From the NCBI RefSeq assembly GCF_002159535.1, contig NZ_NFIU01000002.1, positions 62,001 through 126,000 on the forward strand: 64,000 nucleotides of DNA, in the 5' to 3' direction. A program made the translations under genes and the position numbers. This document shows positions 8,315 through 19,197 of this stretch, one piece after another (within the stretch, counting starts at the first letter, position 1; each line of letters opens with the position of its first letter). Source of the stretch: Olsenella sp. An290. GTDB taxonomy: Bacteria > Actinomycetota > Coriobacteriia > Coriobacteriales > Atopobiaceae. The notes below the pieces were generated by a model. That model was not told the origin of the DNA. It saw nothing but the letters and a program-made list of their open reading frames with translations, and searched no databases.

Positions 8315-10867
8315 CTACTCCACCTCCCGATACGCGGCGTCCGCCAGCTTCAGGTCCTCGAGGCCGTCCTTGTCGAGCAGGACCTCGCGCGGCTTGGAGC
8401 CGTTCGCGGGCCCGACGACGCCCTTGGCCTCGAGCATGTCCATGATGCGGCCCGCCCTAGCGTACCCCACGGAGAGGGCGCGCTGCAGGCTCGACGTCGA
8501 CCCCAGCTGAGATTCCACGACAATGCGCGCGGCCTCCCAGACGAGGGGGTCGTCGTCCTTGGCCGCGCCGGGCTCGGCCGCGCCCGGCGCGTTGGGCACC
8601 ACGGCGGTGAGGATGTCCTCGTGGTAGTCCGCCGTGACCTGGCCGCGGATGAAGGCGACGGTCTGCTCGATCTCCTCGTCGGAGACCCAGCAGCCCTGGG
8701 CGCGCCGCGGCTTCTTGCCGCGGAGCTTCACGAGCATGTCGCCCCTTCCGAGGAGCTGCTCGGCGCCCTTCTGGTCGAGGATGATGCGCGAGTTGATGGA
8801 GTTGTCCACCGAGAGCGCCACGCGGTTGTCGATGTTGGCGCGGATGAGGCCCGTGACGACGTCGGCCGAGGGGCGCTGGGTCGCCACGATGAGGTGGATG
8901 CCGGCTGCGCGGCCCAGCTGGGCGATGCGCACGATCGAGGACTCGACGTCCTTGCCGGCCACCATCATGAGGTCGGCGAGCTCGTCGATCACGATCACGA
9001 AGTACGGCATGTGCTTGGGCGGGTTCTCCATCTCGGCGTACTTGCCGCCGTCCACGTTGCCGTTGAAGGTCTTGATGTCGCGCACCTTGTAGTGCTCGAA
9101 GACCTTGAGGCGCCGCTCCATCTCGGTCACGCCCCACTGGAGGGCGCTCGCGGCCTGGCGGGGCTCGGTCACGACGGGCACGTAGAGGTGCGGCAGGCCC
9201 GCGTAGCCCGTGAACTCGACGCGCTTGGGGTCCACCATGATGAGGCGCACCTGCTCGGGCGTCGAGCGCATGAGCATGGACATGATGATGGCGTTGAGCA
9301 GGACCGACTTGCCCGAGCCCGTGGTGCCGGCCACGAGCAGGTGCGGCAGGCCCGCAAGGTCGACCACGATCGGGTTCCCCTCGGAGTCGCGGCCGAAGGC
9401 GCAGTCGAGGGGGCCGCCCGTGGCGTAGGGCAGGACGTCCGAGAGGAAGACCGGCTGGGGCTTCTCGTTGGGGATCTCGATGCCCACGAGCGAGGTGCCC
9501 GGGATGGGGGCGAAGATGCGCACCGACTTGGCCGCGAGCGACAGGGCGATGTCGTCCTCGAGGTTCACGATCTTGTTCACGCGCTCGCCCTCGCCCATGG
9601 AGATCTTGAACGTGGTGACCGAGGGGCCTGCGATCCAGCCCTCGACGCGCGAGGAGAGGCCGAACTCCTCGAGGGTGCCCTGGAGCTTGGCCGCCGTCGC
9701 GGAGAGCTCGGCGTCGTTGCCGTAGGAGCCGGAGGCGTCGGGGTTCTCGCGCAGGATCGAGAGCGGCGGGAGCTCATAGGACTCGTCGGCGTCGCCGGGG
9801 CGGGTGATCGCCGTCGGCGCGGCGCCCGTGCCCGCCTCCTTGGCCGTCCCCCGGGACTTCCGGGCGCGCCGCTCCGGTCGCAGGAACGAGGGCACGTCGC
9901 CGCCCTTCTCGCCCGAGGGGCCACCCTCGCTCGCCTCGGCCGGGCGCGGCTCGCGGGCGGGCTCCGCCGCCGGCTCATCGTCCTGGAAGAGCGCGCGGCC
10001 CCGCTCGCGGGCGCGGTCGAGGAGCGTGGTCTCGGGCTCGGCGGGCTCGTCCGCGGACGGGCGCGCCGCGCGCCCGCGCTTGAGCACGGTGGTCTTGCGG
10101 TCGCCGATGAAGGTCGTGGCCTGCTCGGCCCCCTCGTCGAAGAGGGAGGCCTGGGCGCCGTCGCGGCGGCCGGGAGCGCCGGCGGCAAGGTCCTCGTCGG
10201 CGGCGGCGTCGATGATGGCCTGGGAGCGGCGCTCCTCGGCGCGGGCGCGATGCTCCTCGGCAAGGCCGCCGAGGCGCTCGCGGGCATGGGCCACGGCGTC
10301 GGTGATGGAGAAGCCGCACACTACCACGCCGGCCACGACCACGCCCACCAGAAGCACGTTGCCGACCACGGGGCCCACGAGGGCGAGCAGGCCGTAGGCC
10401 ACGGCGCCGCCCACGCAGCCGCCCGCGACCTGCGCCACCACCGGCTCGAAGACGAGCATCGGGTCGGCCTGGGCGCCGTCGTGGTTGAGCGAGAGCATGG
10501 ACATGACGGCGAGCACGATGAGCGCGAGCCCCAGCGCGACGCGCCCGGAGACCGGGCCGTCGTCGCGCACGAAGAACGTCATGGCAAAGAGGAAGAGCGC
10601 GATGGGCACAAGGGCCGCCGCCGCGCCAAAGGAGAGCGCGAGAAAGTCGTGCACCGCGCTCGTCACCACGGCCGAGGACGGCGCGATGACGGACACGAGC
10701 ATGGCCACGGCGATGACCGCGAGGGCCACGCCGACGATGTCAGACTGGGTGGAGCCGAGCGCCGGCGCGGCGGCACGGGGGGTGGCGGCGCGCTTGGCCT
10801 GCCCCTTCCCCGCGGACGCGCCCGAAGCCCGCTTCCTGGCTGCGTTTGAAGTGCGTTTGGCGGGCAT
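8315..10867 (-). CDS. ftsK: DNA translocase FtsK/SpoIIIE
   Basis: An 850-residue protein with a Lys/Arg-rich start, about four transmembrane helices between residues 45 and 180, and a low-complexity linker to about 370. The RecA-like motor carries Walker A GTTGSGKS near residue 520. The C-terminus is a winged-helix gamma domain that reads polar DNA motifs. It pumps chromosome ends through the closing septum and activates XerCD. It follows rnj by four bases, a gene order (rnj-ftsK) found in many Gram-positives. Confidence 0.96.
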   Translation of the reverse strand: MPAKRTSNAARKRASGASAGKGQAKRAATPRAAAPALGSTQSDIVGVALAVIAVAMLVSVIAPSSAVVTSAVHDFLALSFGAAAALVPIALFLFAMTFFVRDDGPVSGRVALGLALIVLAVMSMLSLNHDGAQADPMLVFEPVVAQVAGGCVGGAVAYGLLALVGPVVGNVLLVGVVVAGVVVCGFSITDAVAHARERLGGLAEEHRARAEERRSQAIIDAAADEDLAAGAPGRRDGAQASLFDEGAEQATTFIGDRKTTVLKRGRAARPSADEPAEPETTLLDRARERGRALFQDDEPAAEPAREPRPAEASEGGPSGEKGGDVPSFLRPERRARKSRGTAKEAGTGAAPTAITRPGDADESYELPPLSILRENPDASGSYGNDAELSATAAKLQGTLEEFGLSSRVEGWIAGPSVTTFKISMGEGERVNKIVNLEDDIALSLAAKSVRIFAPIPGTSLVGIEIPNEKPQPVFLSDVLPYATGGPLDCAFGRDSEGNPIVVDLAGLPHLLVAGTTGSGKSVLLNAIIMSMLMRSTPEQVRLIMVDPKRVEFTGYAGLPHLYVPVVTEPRQAASALQWGVTEMERRLKVFEHYKVRDIKTFNGNVDGGKYAEMENPPKHMPYFVIVIDELADLMMVAGKDVESSIVRIAQLGRAAGIHLIVATQRPSADVVTGLIRANIDNRVALSVDNSINSRIILDQKGAEQLLGRGDMLVKLRGKKPRRAQGCWVSDEEIEQTVAFIRGQVTADYHEDILTAVVPNAPGAAEPGAAKDDDPLVWEAARIVVESQLGSTSSLQRALSVGYARAGRIMDMLEAKGVVGPANGSKPREVLLDKDGLEDLKLADAAYREVE

Positions 10868-10871
10868 GCGT

Positions 10872-12536
10872 CTAGACCTCCATCACGACCGGGATGATCA
10901 TCGGCCGCGTGTGCGTCTTGTTCCAGAGCAGGTTGGAGAGCGCGTTGCGCGCGCCCCGGCGCAGCGCGTCGAGGGTGGTGCCGTCGGCGGCGGCGAGCTT
11001 CTCCACCTGGGCGCGAACGGCCGCCTGGGCCTCGCCCATGAGCAGCGCGTCCGTCGAGGAGGAGACGCCGCGGCCAAAGACCTCGACGGCCGAGACGGAG
11101 CGACGGCGCTTGCCGATGACCACCGTGCAGGTGACCACGCCGTCCGCGCCGAGCTTCTGACGGTCGCGCAGGACCATCGGGTTGGCCTCGGTCACGGTGC
11201 CGCCGTCCACAAAGACCACGCCCGACTCCACGGCGCGCCCGCGGCGCACCTTGTGACGGACCATCTCGAGCGAGTCGCCGTTGTCGAGCACGAAGACGCG
11301 CTCGGCAGGGACCCCCATCTGGACGCCGAGCTCGGCGTGGGCGCGCAGGTGCTGCGCCTCGCCGTGGACCGGCATGAAGTAGCGGGGCTTGGCCATGGCG
11401 AGCATGAGCTTGAGCTCCTCCTGGCTCGCGTGGCCGGAGACGTGCACGAGCCCCTTGGACTTGTCGAAGATCTCGCAGCCGATCTTGGAGAGCGAGTTGA
11501 CGATCGACTGCACGCTCTTCTCGTTGCCCGGGATCGGCGTGGCGGAGATGATCACCGTGTCGGACTCGTGGATGGAGAGCGACTTGTGCTCGCCGGTGGC
11601 CATGCGCGCGAGCGCGGAGAGCGGCTCGCCCTGGCTGCCGGTGCAGAGCACCACGATCTTCTCGTCGGGGATGCGGTCGACGTCGTAGGCGTCGATGATG
11701 TTCTCCTCGTCGATCTTGAGGTAGCCGAGCTCGCGGGCCACCTTGGTGTTGGTGACCATGGAGCGTCCCGTCACCACGACCTTGCGGCCCACGGCCACCG
11801 AGGCGTCGCAGATCTGCTGGAGTCGATGGATGTGGCTCGAGAACGCGGCCACGAAGACGCGGCCCGGGGCGTTCTTGATGACGTGGCGCAGGTCGCGGCC
11901 CACGGCGGCCTCGGACGGCGTGAAGCCCGGGCGGCAGGCGTTGGTGGAGTCGGAGAGCAGAAGGTCCACCCCCGAGGCGCCGAACTTGTTGATGGCCTGG
12001 AAGTTGGGCCGGCGCCCGTCGATGGGCGTCTGGTCGAACTTGAAGTCGCCGGTGTGCATGACGGTGCCGGCGGGCGTGGACATGAAGACGCCGAAGGCAG
12101 CGGGGATGGAGTGGGTCATCGAGAAGAACGTGATGGTGAAGGCGCCGAGCGTGATCGTGGAGCCGTCGTTCACCTCACGGAACTTGGGCGAGCGGATGTT
12201 GTGCTCGGCGAGCTTGCCCTCGATGATGCCAAGGGTGAGCTTGGAGGAGTAGATGGGCACCTTGCGCGTGAGGTCCTGCAGGAGGAAGGGAAGCGCGCCG
12301 GTGTGGTCCTCGTGGCCGTGGGTGATGATGATGCCGCGAAGCTTGTCCTCGTGCTCGAGGACGTAGGTGTAGTCGGGCAGGATGAGGTCGATGCCGGGCT
12401 GGGCCTCGTCGGGGAACATGAGTCCGGCGTCGACAAGGACCATGTCGCCGCCGTACTCGAAGGCGGTCATGTTCTTGCCGATGCCGTCAAGGCCACCCAG
12501 CGGGATGATCTTGAGGGCGGTGTCTTTCTTGGGCAT
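10872..12536 (-). CDS. rnj: Ribonuclease J
   Basis: A 554-residue metallo-beta-lactamase/beta-CASP nuclease with HGHEDH at residues 73-78 and a C-terminal domain. RNase J has 5'-exonuclease and endonuclease activity on mRNA and rRNA. I chose the ATG at 12536 (MPKKD) because GAAAGGAA lies at good spacing before it; an upstream in-frame extension reads through the untranslated leader. Between this start and the end of pnp (12537-12844) lie a possible promoter, two REP-like repeats and the pnp terminator, and no gene. Confidence 0.96.
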   Translation of the reverse strand: MPKKDTALKIIPLGGLDGIGKNMTAFEYGGDMVLVDAGLMFPDEAQPGIDLILPDYTYVLEHEDKLRGIIITHGHEDHTGALPFLLQDLTRKVPIYSSKLTLGIIEGKLAEHNIRSPKFREVNDGSTITLGAFTITFFSMTHSIPAAFGVFMSTPAGTVMHTGDFKFDQTPIDGRRPNFQAINKFGASGVDLLLSDSTNACRPGFTPSEAAVGRDLRHVIKNAPGRVFVAAFSSHIHRLQQICDASVAVGRKVVVTGRSMVTNTKVARELGYLKIDEENIIDAYDVDRIPDEKIVVLCTGSQGEPLSALARMATGEHKSLSIHESDTVIISATPIPGNEKSVQSIVNSLSKIGCEIFDKSKGLVHVSGHASQEELKLMLAMAKPRYFMPVHGEAQHLRAHAELGVQMGVPAERVFVLDNGDSLEMVRHKVRRGRAVESGVVFVDGGTVTEANPMVLRDRQKLGADGVVTCTVVIGKRRRSVSAVEVFGRGVSSSTDALLMGEAQAAVRAQVEKLAAADGTTLDALRRGARNALSNLLWNKTHTRPMIIPVVMEV

Positions 12537-12616
12537 TCCTTGGGGGTTCCTTTCGGGGTAGACGGTCAGGGCATATGAGACGGCCCCTCGGGCCGTGCCA
12601 ATTCGCATACCCGTCA

Positions 12617-12622
12617 ATTGTA
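12617..12622 (-). promoter_or_regulatory. Possible -10 element of rnj
   Basis: On the minus strand TACAAT is preceded directly by GTTCTTCTCGAC and lacks a recognisable -35. It would start an approximately 75-base leader. It is listed because TACAnT recurs as the -10 of other genes here. Confidence 0.35.
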
Positions 12623-12676
12623 GTCGAGAAGAACGACCCGCCGGGATGTTCCACGATGGTTACACGGAGCGAATGG

Positions 12677-12731
12677 GTCAAAAGTGACAGACCTTTGCAC
12701 CACCGTGCAAAAGTGACAGGCACCTTTGCAC
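12677..12731. repeat. Two tandem copies of the REP-like GTGCAAA...TTTGCAC element
   Basis: A diverged copy at 12677-12700 (starts GTCAAAAG, ends CTTTGCAC) is followed by a 27-base copy at 12705-12731 with the core GTGACAGGCACC between GTGCAAA and TTTGCAC. The arms are inverted, so each can form a small hairpin. Related copies are at 16404-16488, 16560-16582 and 51154-51180. Confidence 0.8.
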
Positions 12732-12758
12732 GGGCGCCTTTCGCCATCGAGACGGCAA

Positions 12759-12824
12759 GGCGGCCCGGGCGTCCTGCAGGGAAGCTCCGCAAAGCGCGCT
12801 TCCTGGAGGAACGCCCGGGCCGCC
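12759..12824 (-). terminator. Terminator-like nested hairpin after pnp
   Basis: Perfect 14-base arms (12759-12772 and 12811-12824, GGCGGCCCGGGCGT) enclose a 38-base spacer that itself contains a GGAAGC/GCTTCC stem. It lies 20 bases after the pnp stop. There is no real U-run, so it may act as a stabilising 3' structure as well as a terminator. Confidence 0.65.
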
Positions 12825-12844
12825 CCAGACGTCAGAGGATGGAC

Positions 12845-15082
<2,238 letters not shown>

Positions 15083-15171
15083 TTCTTTTCCCTTATCTCC
15101 GCCTGCCCCGTTGCAGGCGGGCCGTCGTGGCGGACCAGCCGCCGCCCGCGCCTCTCGCGGGCTCGAACCAA

Positions 15172-15195
15172 GAGGGGCGCCCGCAGGCGCCCCTC
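15172..15195 (-). terminator. Hairpin in the rpsO-pnp spacer
   Basis: A perfect 10-bp stem (15172-15181 with 15186-15195) has a four-base loop and is followed by a weak U-rich CTTGGTTC. It could be a leaky terminator or a processing site that uncouples rpsO from pnp. Confidence 0.6.
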
Positions 15196-15206
15196 CGAAG
15201 AACCGC

Positions 15207-15485
15207 TTACTGGATGTTGTCGCGGATGCCGAGGCTCTTGATGAGCGCACGGTACTGCTCGATGTCGTTGCCCTTGATGTAGGAGAGCAGGCGACGACGC
15301 TTGCCGACGAGCATCAGCAGGCCACGACGGGTGTGGAAGTCCTTCGGGTGGGCCTTCATGTGCTCGGTGAGGCCCTTGATGCGCTCGGTGAGGAGGGCCA
15401 CCTGGACGTCGGCGGAGCCGGAGTCCTTGGCGTCCTTGCCGTACTGGGCCACGAGCTCGGCCTTGCGCTCCTTGGTAACTGCCAT
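15207..15485 (-). CDS. rpsO: 30S ribosomal protein S15
   Basis: A 92-residue S15, near the family length of 89. It has the signature [16 protein letters not shown] in helix 1-2 and [20 protein letters not shown] in the 16S-binding part. S15 binds the central domain of 16S rRNA early in assembly. The ATG at 15485 is preceded by GAAAGGGG. The leader of about 83 bases between the promoter and the start includes short inverted repeats and could hold an S15 autoregulatory site, which cannot be settled by eye. Confidence 0.98.
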   Translation of the reverse strand: MAVTKERKAELVAQYGKDAKDSGSADVQVALLTERIKGLTEHMKAHPKDFHTRRGLLMLVGKRRRLLSYIKGNDIEQYRALIKSLGIRDNIQ

Positions 15486-15574
15486 GTCAAACCCCTTTCA
15501 CATAGATTCGCCCCGAACTGGGATGGCCGTCAGGCAGAAGGCGGGCCTCCAGGTACGGGGTACTAACCTGCGGT

Positions 15575-15583
15575 AGTGTAGCA
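15575..15583 (-). promoter_or_regulatory. Extended -10 promoter of rpsO
   Basis: The minus strand reads TGCTACACT, a TGN-extended -10 without a convincing -35. The same TGCTACAnT is found before holA, pyrR and leuS. Confidence 0.55.
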
Positions 15584-15658
15584 CAGGAGGTGCGGGGGCG
15601 CGAGGCCCTTCTCGGCGGCACGGGTTCTCCACGAGCCGCCGGGCGAGAAGGACCGGGC

Positions 15659-16378
15659 CTACGCGCGCGCCGCCGCCACGAGGGCCGAGAAGACCCTGCG
15701 GCTCGGCTCGTCGACGGCGTGCATGAACTCGGGGTGCCACTGCACCGCCCAGCAGAAGCGAGACGCGGGCCGCCACACGGCCTCGACCACGCCGTCAGGG
15801 GCCGCAGCCATGACCTCAAGCCCGGGCGCCACGTCGCGCAGGGCCTGGTGGTGATAGCTGTTGACCGCGAGCTCGCCCGCGCCGACACACGCGGCGAGGG
15901 GCGTTTCCGCCAGCACCTCGACCGTGTGGGTGGGCTGGTCGTAGGGCGGCTGGCCGTGGTGCTCCACCTCGGAGGGGCGCTGCTTGGGGAGGTCCTGCCA
16001 GAGCGTGCCGCCCAGGGCCACGTTGAGCGCCTGGATGCCGCGGCAGATGCCGAGCAGGGGCAGGTCGCGCACGAGCGCGGCCGGGACGAGGGCCGCCTCC
16101 ATGGCGTCGCGCTCACGGCAGAGCTCGCCGCAGAGGGCCGCGGCCTCCGCGCCCTCGCAGCCGTAGCGGGCGGGGTCGACGTCCTGGCCGCCGGTCACGA
16201 CGAGGCCGTCCACGGCGTCGAGGGCCCGCTCGAGCGAAGCTGCGTCGGCCGTGAGCGGCAGCATCACGGGCACGCCGCCCGCCTCGAGGACGGCGTCGAA
16301 GTACCCCGGCAGCATCCACAGGCTCTCGCGACCGTAGTCGACGAGCGGCACGACGCCGATGAGCGGCTTCTTGGACAT
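15659..16378 (-). CDS. Class I glutamine amidotransferase, peptidase C26 (gamma-glutamyl-GABA hydrolase-like)
   Basis: A 239-residue stand-alone class I glutamine amidotransferase-like hydrolase. The nucleophile elbow LLGICRGIQALNVALGGTLW and the catalytic His/Glu near WAVQWHPEFMH mark the C26 family, which includes PuuD. It would cleave gamma-glutamyl amide bonds; the substrate is unknown and no other putrescine-pathway gene is nearby. I chose the ATG at 16378 (MSKKPLIGVV) with GAGGGGAG before it. REP-like repeats lie directly upstream. Confidence 0.88.
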   Translation of the reverse strand: MSKKPLIGVVPLVDYGRESLWMLPGYFDAVLEAGGVPVMLPLTADAASLERALDAVDGLVVTGGQDVDPARYGCEGAEAAALCGELCRERDAMEAALVPAALVRDLPLLGICRGIQALNVALGGTLWQDLPKQRPSEVEHHGQPPYDQPTHTVEVLAETPLAACVGAGELAVNSYHHQALRDVAPGLEVMAAAPDGVVEAVWRPASRFCWAVQWHPEFMHAVDEPSRRVFSALVAAARA

Positions 16379-16403
16379 GGGACTCCCCTCTCGAGAGAGC
16401 ATC

Positions 16404-16488
16404 GTGCAATGGGACAGGCGTGCAAAGGGGACGGGCACTTTTGCACGGCGAAGCGGCCGTGCAAAAGTGCCCGTCCCCTTTGCACGCC
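16404..16488. repeat. REP-like repeats forming a perfect 32-base inverted pair
   Basis: Two full 27-base copies (16420-16446 and 16459-16485) are exact reverse complements of each other. The identity extends to 32 bases per arm (16417-16448 and 16457-16488) around an 8-base spacer CGAAGCGG. A fragment GTGCAATGGGACAGGC precedes them at 16404. As RNA it would make a very stable hairpin just upstream of the C26 amidotransferase gene. Confidence 0.9.
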
Positions 16489-16559
16489 TCTACAGGCCGC
16501 CCATTATGCCACGACCCAACGGAGGCGACGGGGCAAAGTGGCGGACATGGGGCCATGAG

Positions 16560-16582
16560 TCAAAAGTGCCTGTCCCTTTTGA
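16560..16582. repeat. Diverged REP-like copy downstream of recO
   Basis: The sequence TCAAAAG, GTGCCTGTCCC and CTTTTGA forms a short palindrome related to the elements at 12.7, 16.4 and 51.2 kb. It ends nine bases after the recO stop and could serve as its 3' hairpin. Confidence 0.75.
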
Positions 16583-16590
16583 ACCAGTCC

Positions 16591-17340
16591 TCACGCGGAG
16601 AGGCAGAACTCCATCGCGCGCAGGCGGGCGTCGAGATGGGTGGCGGCCCAGGCGTGCGCGGTGCCGAGCAGGAAGACCGCGGTCTCGGCGTCGACCGGCT
16701 GGGCGAGGAGCTCGTCGAAGGTGCAGCCCAGAAGCGCCCGCACCCACGCGAGCTGGCTCGCCGAGACCTCCTGCGCGCCGGCGACCTCGCGGGCGCAGGA
16801 GGAGCAGAGGGCGCCGCCCGCCGCGGCCGAGAGCCACGACACGGCGCGGTCCCCGCACGCGCAGCACGCGGAGAGCTCCGGCCGCCAGCCGCCGTGGGCG
16901 AGGACCTTCCACGCGTAGGCGGCCGCCACGAGGTCGAGATGCGGCTGGTCGGCCGCCTCCTCGCACGCGGCGAGCGCCCGCGAGCAGATGGGGTACAGGA
17001 ACGCGTCCGGCGCGTCCTCGAAGCAGGTGAGGCGCGCGACCTCCGCGACCGCGCTCGCGGCGGCGACGCGCTCGTAGTCACCGCGCAGCCGGTCGTGGGC
17101 GTCTCTGAGCGAGGCCTCGGACACCACGTCGAGGGAGCGCCCGGCGGCGAGCAGGAAGTCCGTCTCCGAGAAGAGCTCCACGCGCGCGGCGAGCCGGCCC
17201 CCGGGCTTGCGCGCCCCCTTGGCCACGGCGCGCAGCTCGCGGCCGTCCTCGGCGAGGAGCGTGAGGATGAGGTCGGTCTCGCCGAGCTTGGTGCGGTCCA
17301 GCACGACGGCCCGCGTGCGGAAGGTGCGCCTGCCGGCCAC
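16591..17340 (-). CDS. recO: DNA repair protein RecO
   Basis: A 249-residue protein with an N-terminal OB fold (TRAVVLDRTKLGETDLILTL), a helical domain and a four-cysteine zinc site (CCACGD then CSSC). RecO works with RecR to load RecA onto SSB-coated gaps. I chose the GTG at 17340, which follows the era stop by one base (TAG C GTG); earlier in-frame ATGs would lie inside era. The C-terminus ends just before a REP-like repeat. Confidence 0.93.
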   Translation of the reverse strand: MAGRRTFRTRAVVLDRTKLGETDLILTLLAEDGRELRAVAKGARKPGGRLAARVELFSETDFLLAAGRSLDVVSEASLRDAHDRLRGDYERVAAASAVAEVARLTCFEDAPDAFLYPICSRALAACEEAADQPHLDLVAAAYAWKVLAHGGWRPELSACCACGDRAVSWLSAAAGGALCSSCAREVAGAQEVSASQLAWVRALLGCTFDELLAQPVDAETAVFLLGTAHAWAATHLDARLRAMEFCLSA

Positions 17341-17341
17341 G

Positions 17342-18268
17342 CTAGTCCTCGGAGCCGTAGCCCAGACGGCGGATCTCCCGCTCGTCACGGCGCCACTGGG
17401 GCGCCACGCGAACGGTGAGGTCGAGGTAGACCTTGCAGCCGAGCAGGCGCTCGATGTCGCGGCGCGCCTCTATGCCCACGCGCTTGATCATCTGGCCGCC
17501 GCGCCCGAGGACGATGCCCTTCTGGCCGTCGCGCTCCACGAGGATCGTGGCCTCGATGGAGGCGTGGCCGTCGTCGGCGTACTCGAGGCTCTCGCAGAGG
17601 ACGCCCACCGAGTGCGGGAGCTCCTGGCGCAGGTGCAGGAAGAGCTTCTCGCGGACGAACTCGGCGACGAGGTCCTCGGGCGTGGCGTCGACGTCCATGC
17701 CCTCGGGGAACCACCGCGGGCCCTCGGGCAGGTGCGCGGAGACGAGCTCCACGAAGGAGTCCACGTTGAAGTCCTCCCGCGCGGACACCACGAGTTCGTC
17801 GTCGAAGCGGCACAGCGCGCGCGCCGCCTCGAGCTGCGCGGCCACCTGCTCGGGCCCGGCGATGTCGGCCTTGGTGAGCACGAGCAGCTTGTAGGCCGCG
17901 TCGGCCCGATCGACGTGCTGGGCCACCCACTCGTCCCCGCGCCCCACGGGCTTGGTCGCGTCCACGAGGAAGGCCACGACGTCGGCGTCGGCGAGCTCGC
18001 CGAGCGCGCTCTTGTTGAGCTCGGAGCCAAGGGCGTCCTTGGGCTTGTGCAGCCCCGGCGTGTCAATGATCACGAGCTGCGAGGTCGGCGTGTTGATGAC
18101 GGCCCGCATGCGCCGGCGCGTGGTCTGCGCCACGGGGCTCGTGATGGCGACCTTCTCGCCCATGCAGGCGTTGAGCAGGGTCGACTTGCCGGCGTTGGGG
18201 CGGCCCACCAGGGCCACGAAGCCGCTTCTGAAGGGGGCGTTCTTCTCGCCCGCGCGCTTGGTTGACAT
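17342..18268 (-). CDS. era: GTPase Era
   Basis: A 308-residue GTPase with G1 GRPNAGKST, G3 DTPGLHKPKD and G4 TKAD, followed by a KH domain with GRGGQMIKRVGIEAR. Era binds the 3' end of 16S rRNA and checks 30S maturation. It is in the run phoH-ybeY-dgkA-era-recO, a common Gram-positive order that joins late 16S processing genes. The ATG at 18268 is followed by the expected basic N-terminus. Confidence 0.97.
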   Translation of the reverse strand: MSTKRAGEKNAPFRSGFVALVGRPNAGKSTLLNACMGEKVAITSPVAQTTRRRMRAVINTPTSQLVIIDTPGLHKPKDALGSELNKSALGELADADVVAFLVDATKPVGRGDEWVAQHVDRADAAYKLLVLTKADIAGPEQVAAQLEAARALCRFDDELVVSAREDFNVDSFVELVSAHLPEGPRWFPEGMDVDATPEDLVAEFVREKLFLHLRQELPHSVGVLCESLEYADDGHASIEATILVERDGQKGIVLGRGGQMIKRVGIEARRDIERLLGCKVYLDLTVRVAPQWRRDEREIRRLGYGSED

Positions 18269-18316
18269 GAGGCACCTCCCGGACGGGCCCCAGGGGCCCT
18301 GTGGACTGGACGGGGA

Positions 18317-18691
18317 CTAGAAGAGGATGGCGTTGGCAAAGACGAGCAGGCCCACCACGGCCACGAGGACGGAGAGCACCCACACGGCCGCCGCGGCGAT
18401 GTCCTTGGCGCGGCCCGCGAGCGGGTGGAACTCCGGCGACACGAGGTCGACCACGGTCTCGATGGCGGTGTTGAGGAGCTCCGCCATGATGACGACGCCG
18501 CAGCAGAGGATGACGATGGCCCAGCTCAGGAGGTCAAGGCCCACGACGAGACCGGCCACGACCGCGCACGCCCCCACCGCGAGCATGACCTTGATGTTGC
18601 GCTCGGTGGTGACGGCGGTGCGAAATCCCTGGATGGCAAAGAGGAAGCTCTTGCGAAAGCCGGGGTGGTCGCTCTTGGAGCCGGGGATCAT
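18317..18691 (-). CDS. dgkA: Diacylglycerol/undecaprenol kinase family protein
   Basis: A 124-residue small membrane kinase with three predicted helices and the family motif AELLNTAIETVVDLVSPEFH, which holds the catalytic Glu and Asp. Gram-positive members of this family phosphorylate undecaprenol rather than diacylglycerol, so the lipid carrier for wall synthesis is the likely substrate. Its start overlaps the ybeY stop by four bases. Confidence 0.92.
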   Translation of the reverse strand: MIPGSKSDHPGFRKSFLFAIQGFRTAVTTERNIKVMLAVGACAVVAGLVVGLDLLSWAIVILCCGVVIMAELLNTAIETVVDLVSPEFHPLAGRAKDIAAAAVWVLSVLVAVVGLLVFANAILF

Positions 18692-19197
18692 GCGTCGTCC
18701 TCCCCGCGATGCCGCGTGAGGACCACGCGGTCGACGGTCCCGTCGCCGGGGAGGAGCGCGAGCAGGGCCTCCTCGAGGTCCTCCATCCGCGTGGCGGAGG
18801 CGTCGTCGAGGTGGTCGTGGCCGAGCAGGTGGAGGAGTCCGTGGACGAGCAGGAGCCTCGTCTCGTCGGCGGCGGTCGTCCCGAAGGAGGCGGCCTGGCG
18901 CGCGATGTAGTCCGGGGCGAGGACGATGTCACCGAGCTCGCAGGGCTCGCCGGGGGCGAGCGAGGGGTCGTCGGGACGCTCGCACTCGAGCGAGATCACG
19001 TCCGTCGCCCGGTCGACCCCGCGCCACTCGGCGTTGAGCTCGCGGATGCGGCGCTCCCCCACCGCGGAGACCGAGACCATGCACGGGCGCTCGACGCACT
19101 GCTCGGCGAGCACGAGGTCGCAGGCGGCGCGGACCTCGCCCTCGTCAAGCGCGAGAAGGACCCCCTCCTCGCACGAGAGGTCGTACTCATTTCCCAT
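18688..19197 (-). CDS. ybeY: rRNA maturation endoribonuclease YbeY
   Basis: A 169-residue protein with the metal-binding motif HGLLHLLGHDHLDD (HxxxHxxGxxH). It also has the typical LNAEWRGVDRATDVISLE segment. YbeY is required for correct 16S 3'-end processing and 70S quality control. It overlaps phoH by eleven bases and dgkA by four, so it is cotranslated in the era operon. Confidence 0.96.
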   Translation of the reverse strand: MGNEYDLSCEEGVLLALDEGEVRAACDLVLAEQCVERPCMVSVSAVGERRIRELNAEWRGVDRATDVISLECERPDDPSLAPGEPCELGDIVLAPDYIARQAASFGTTAADETRLLLVHGLLHLLGHDHLDDASATRMEDLEEALLALLPGDGTVDRVVLTRHRGEDDA

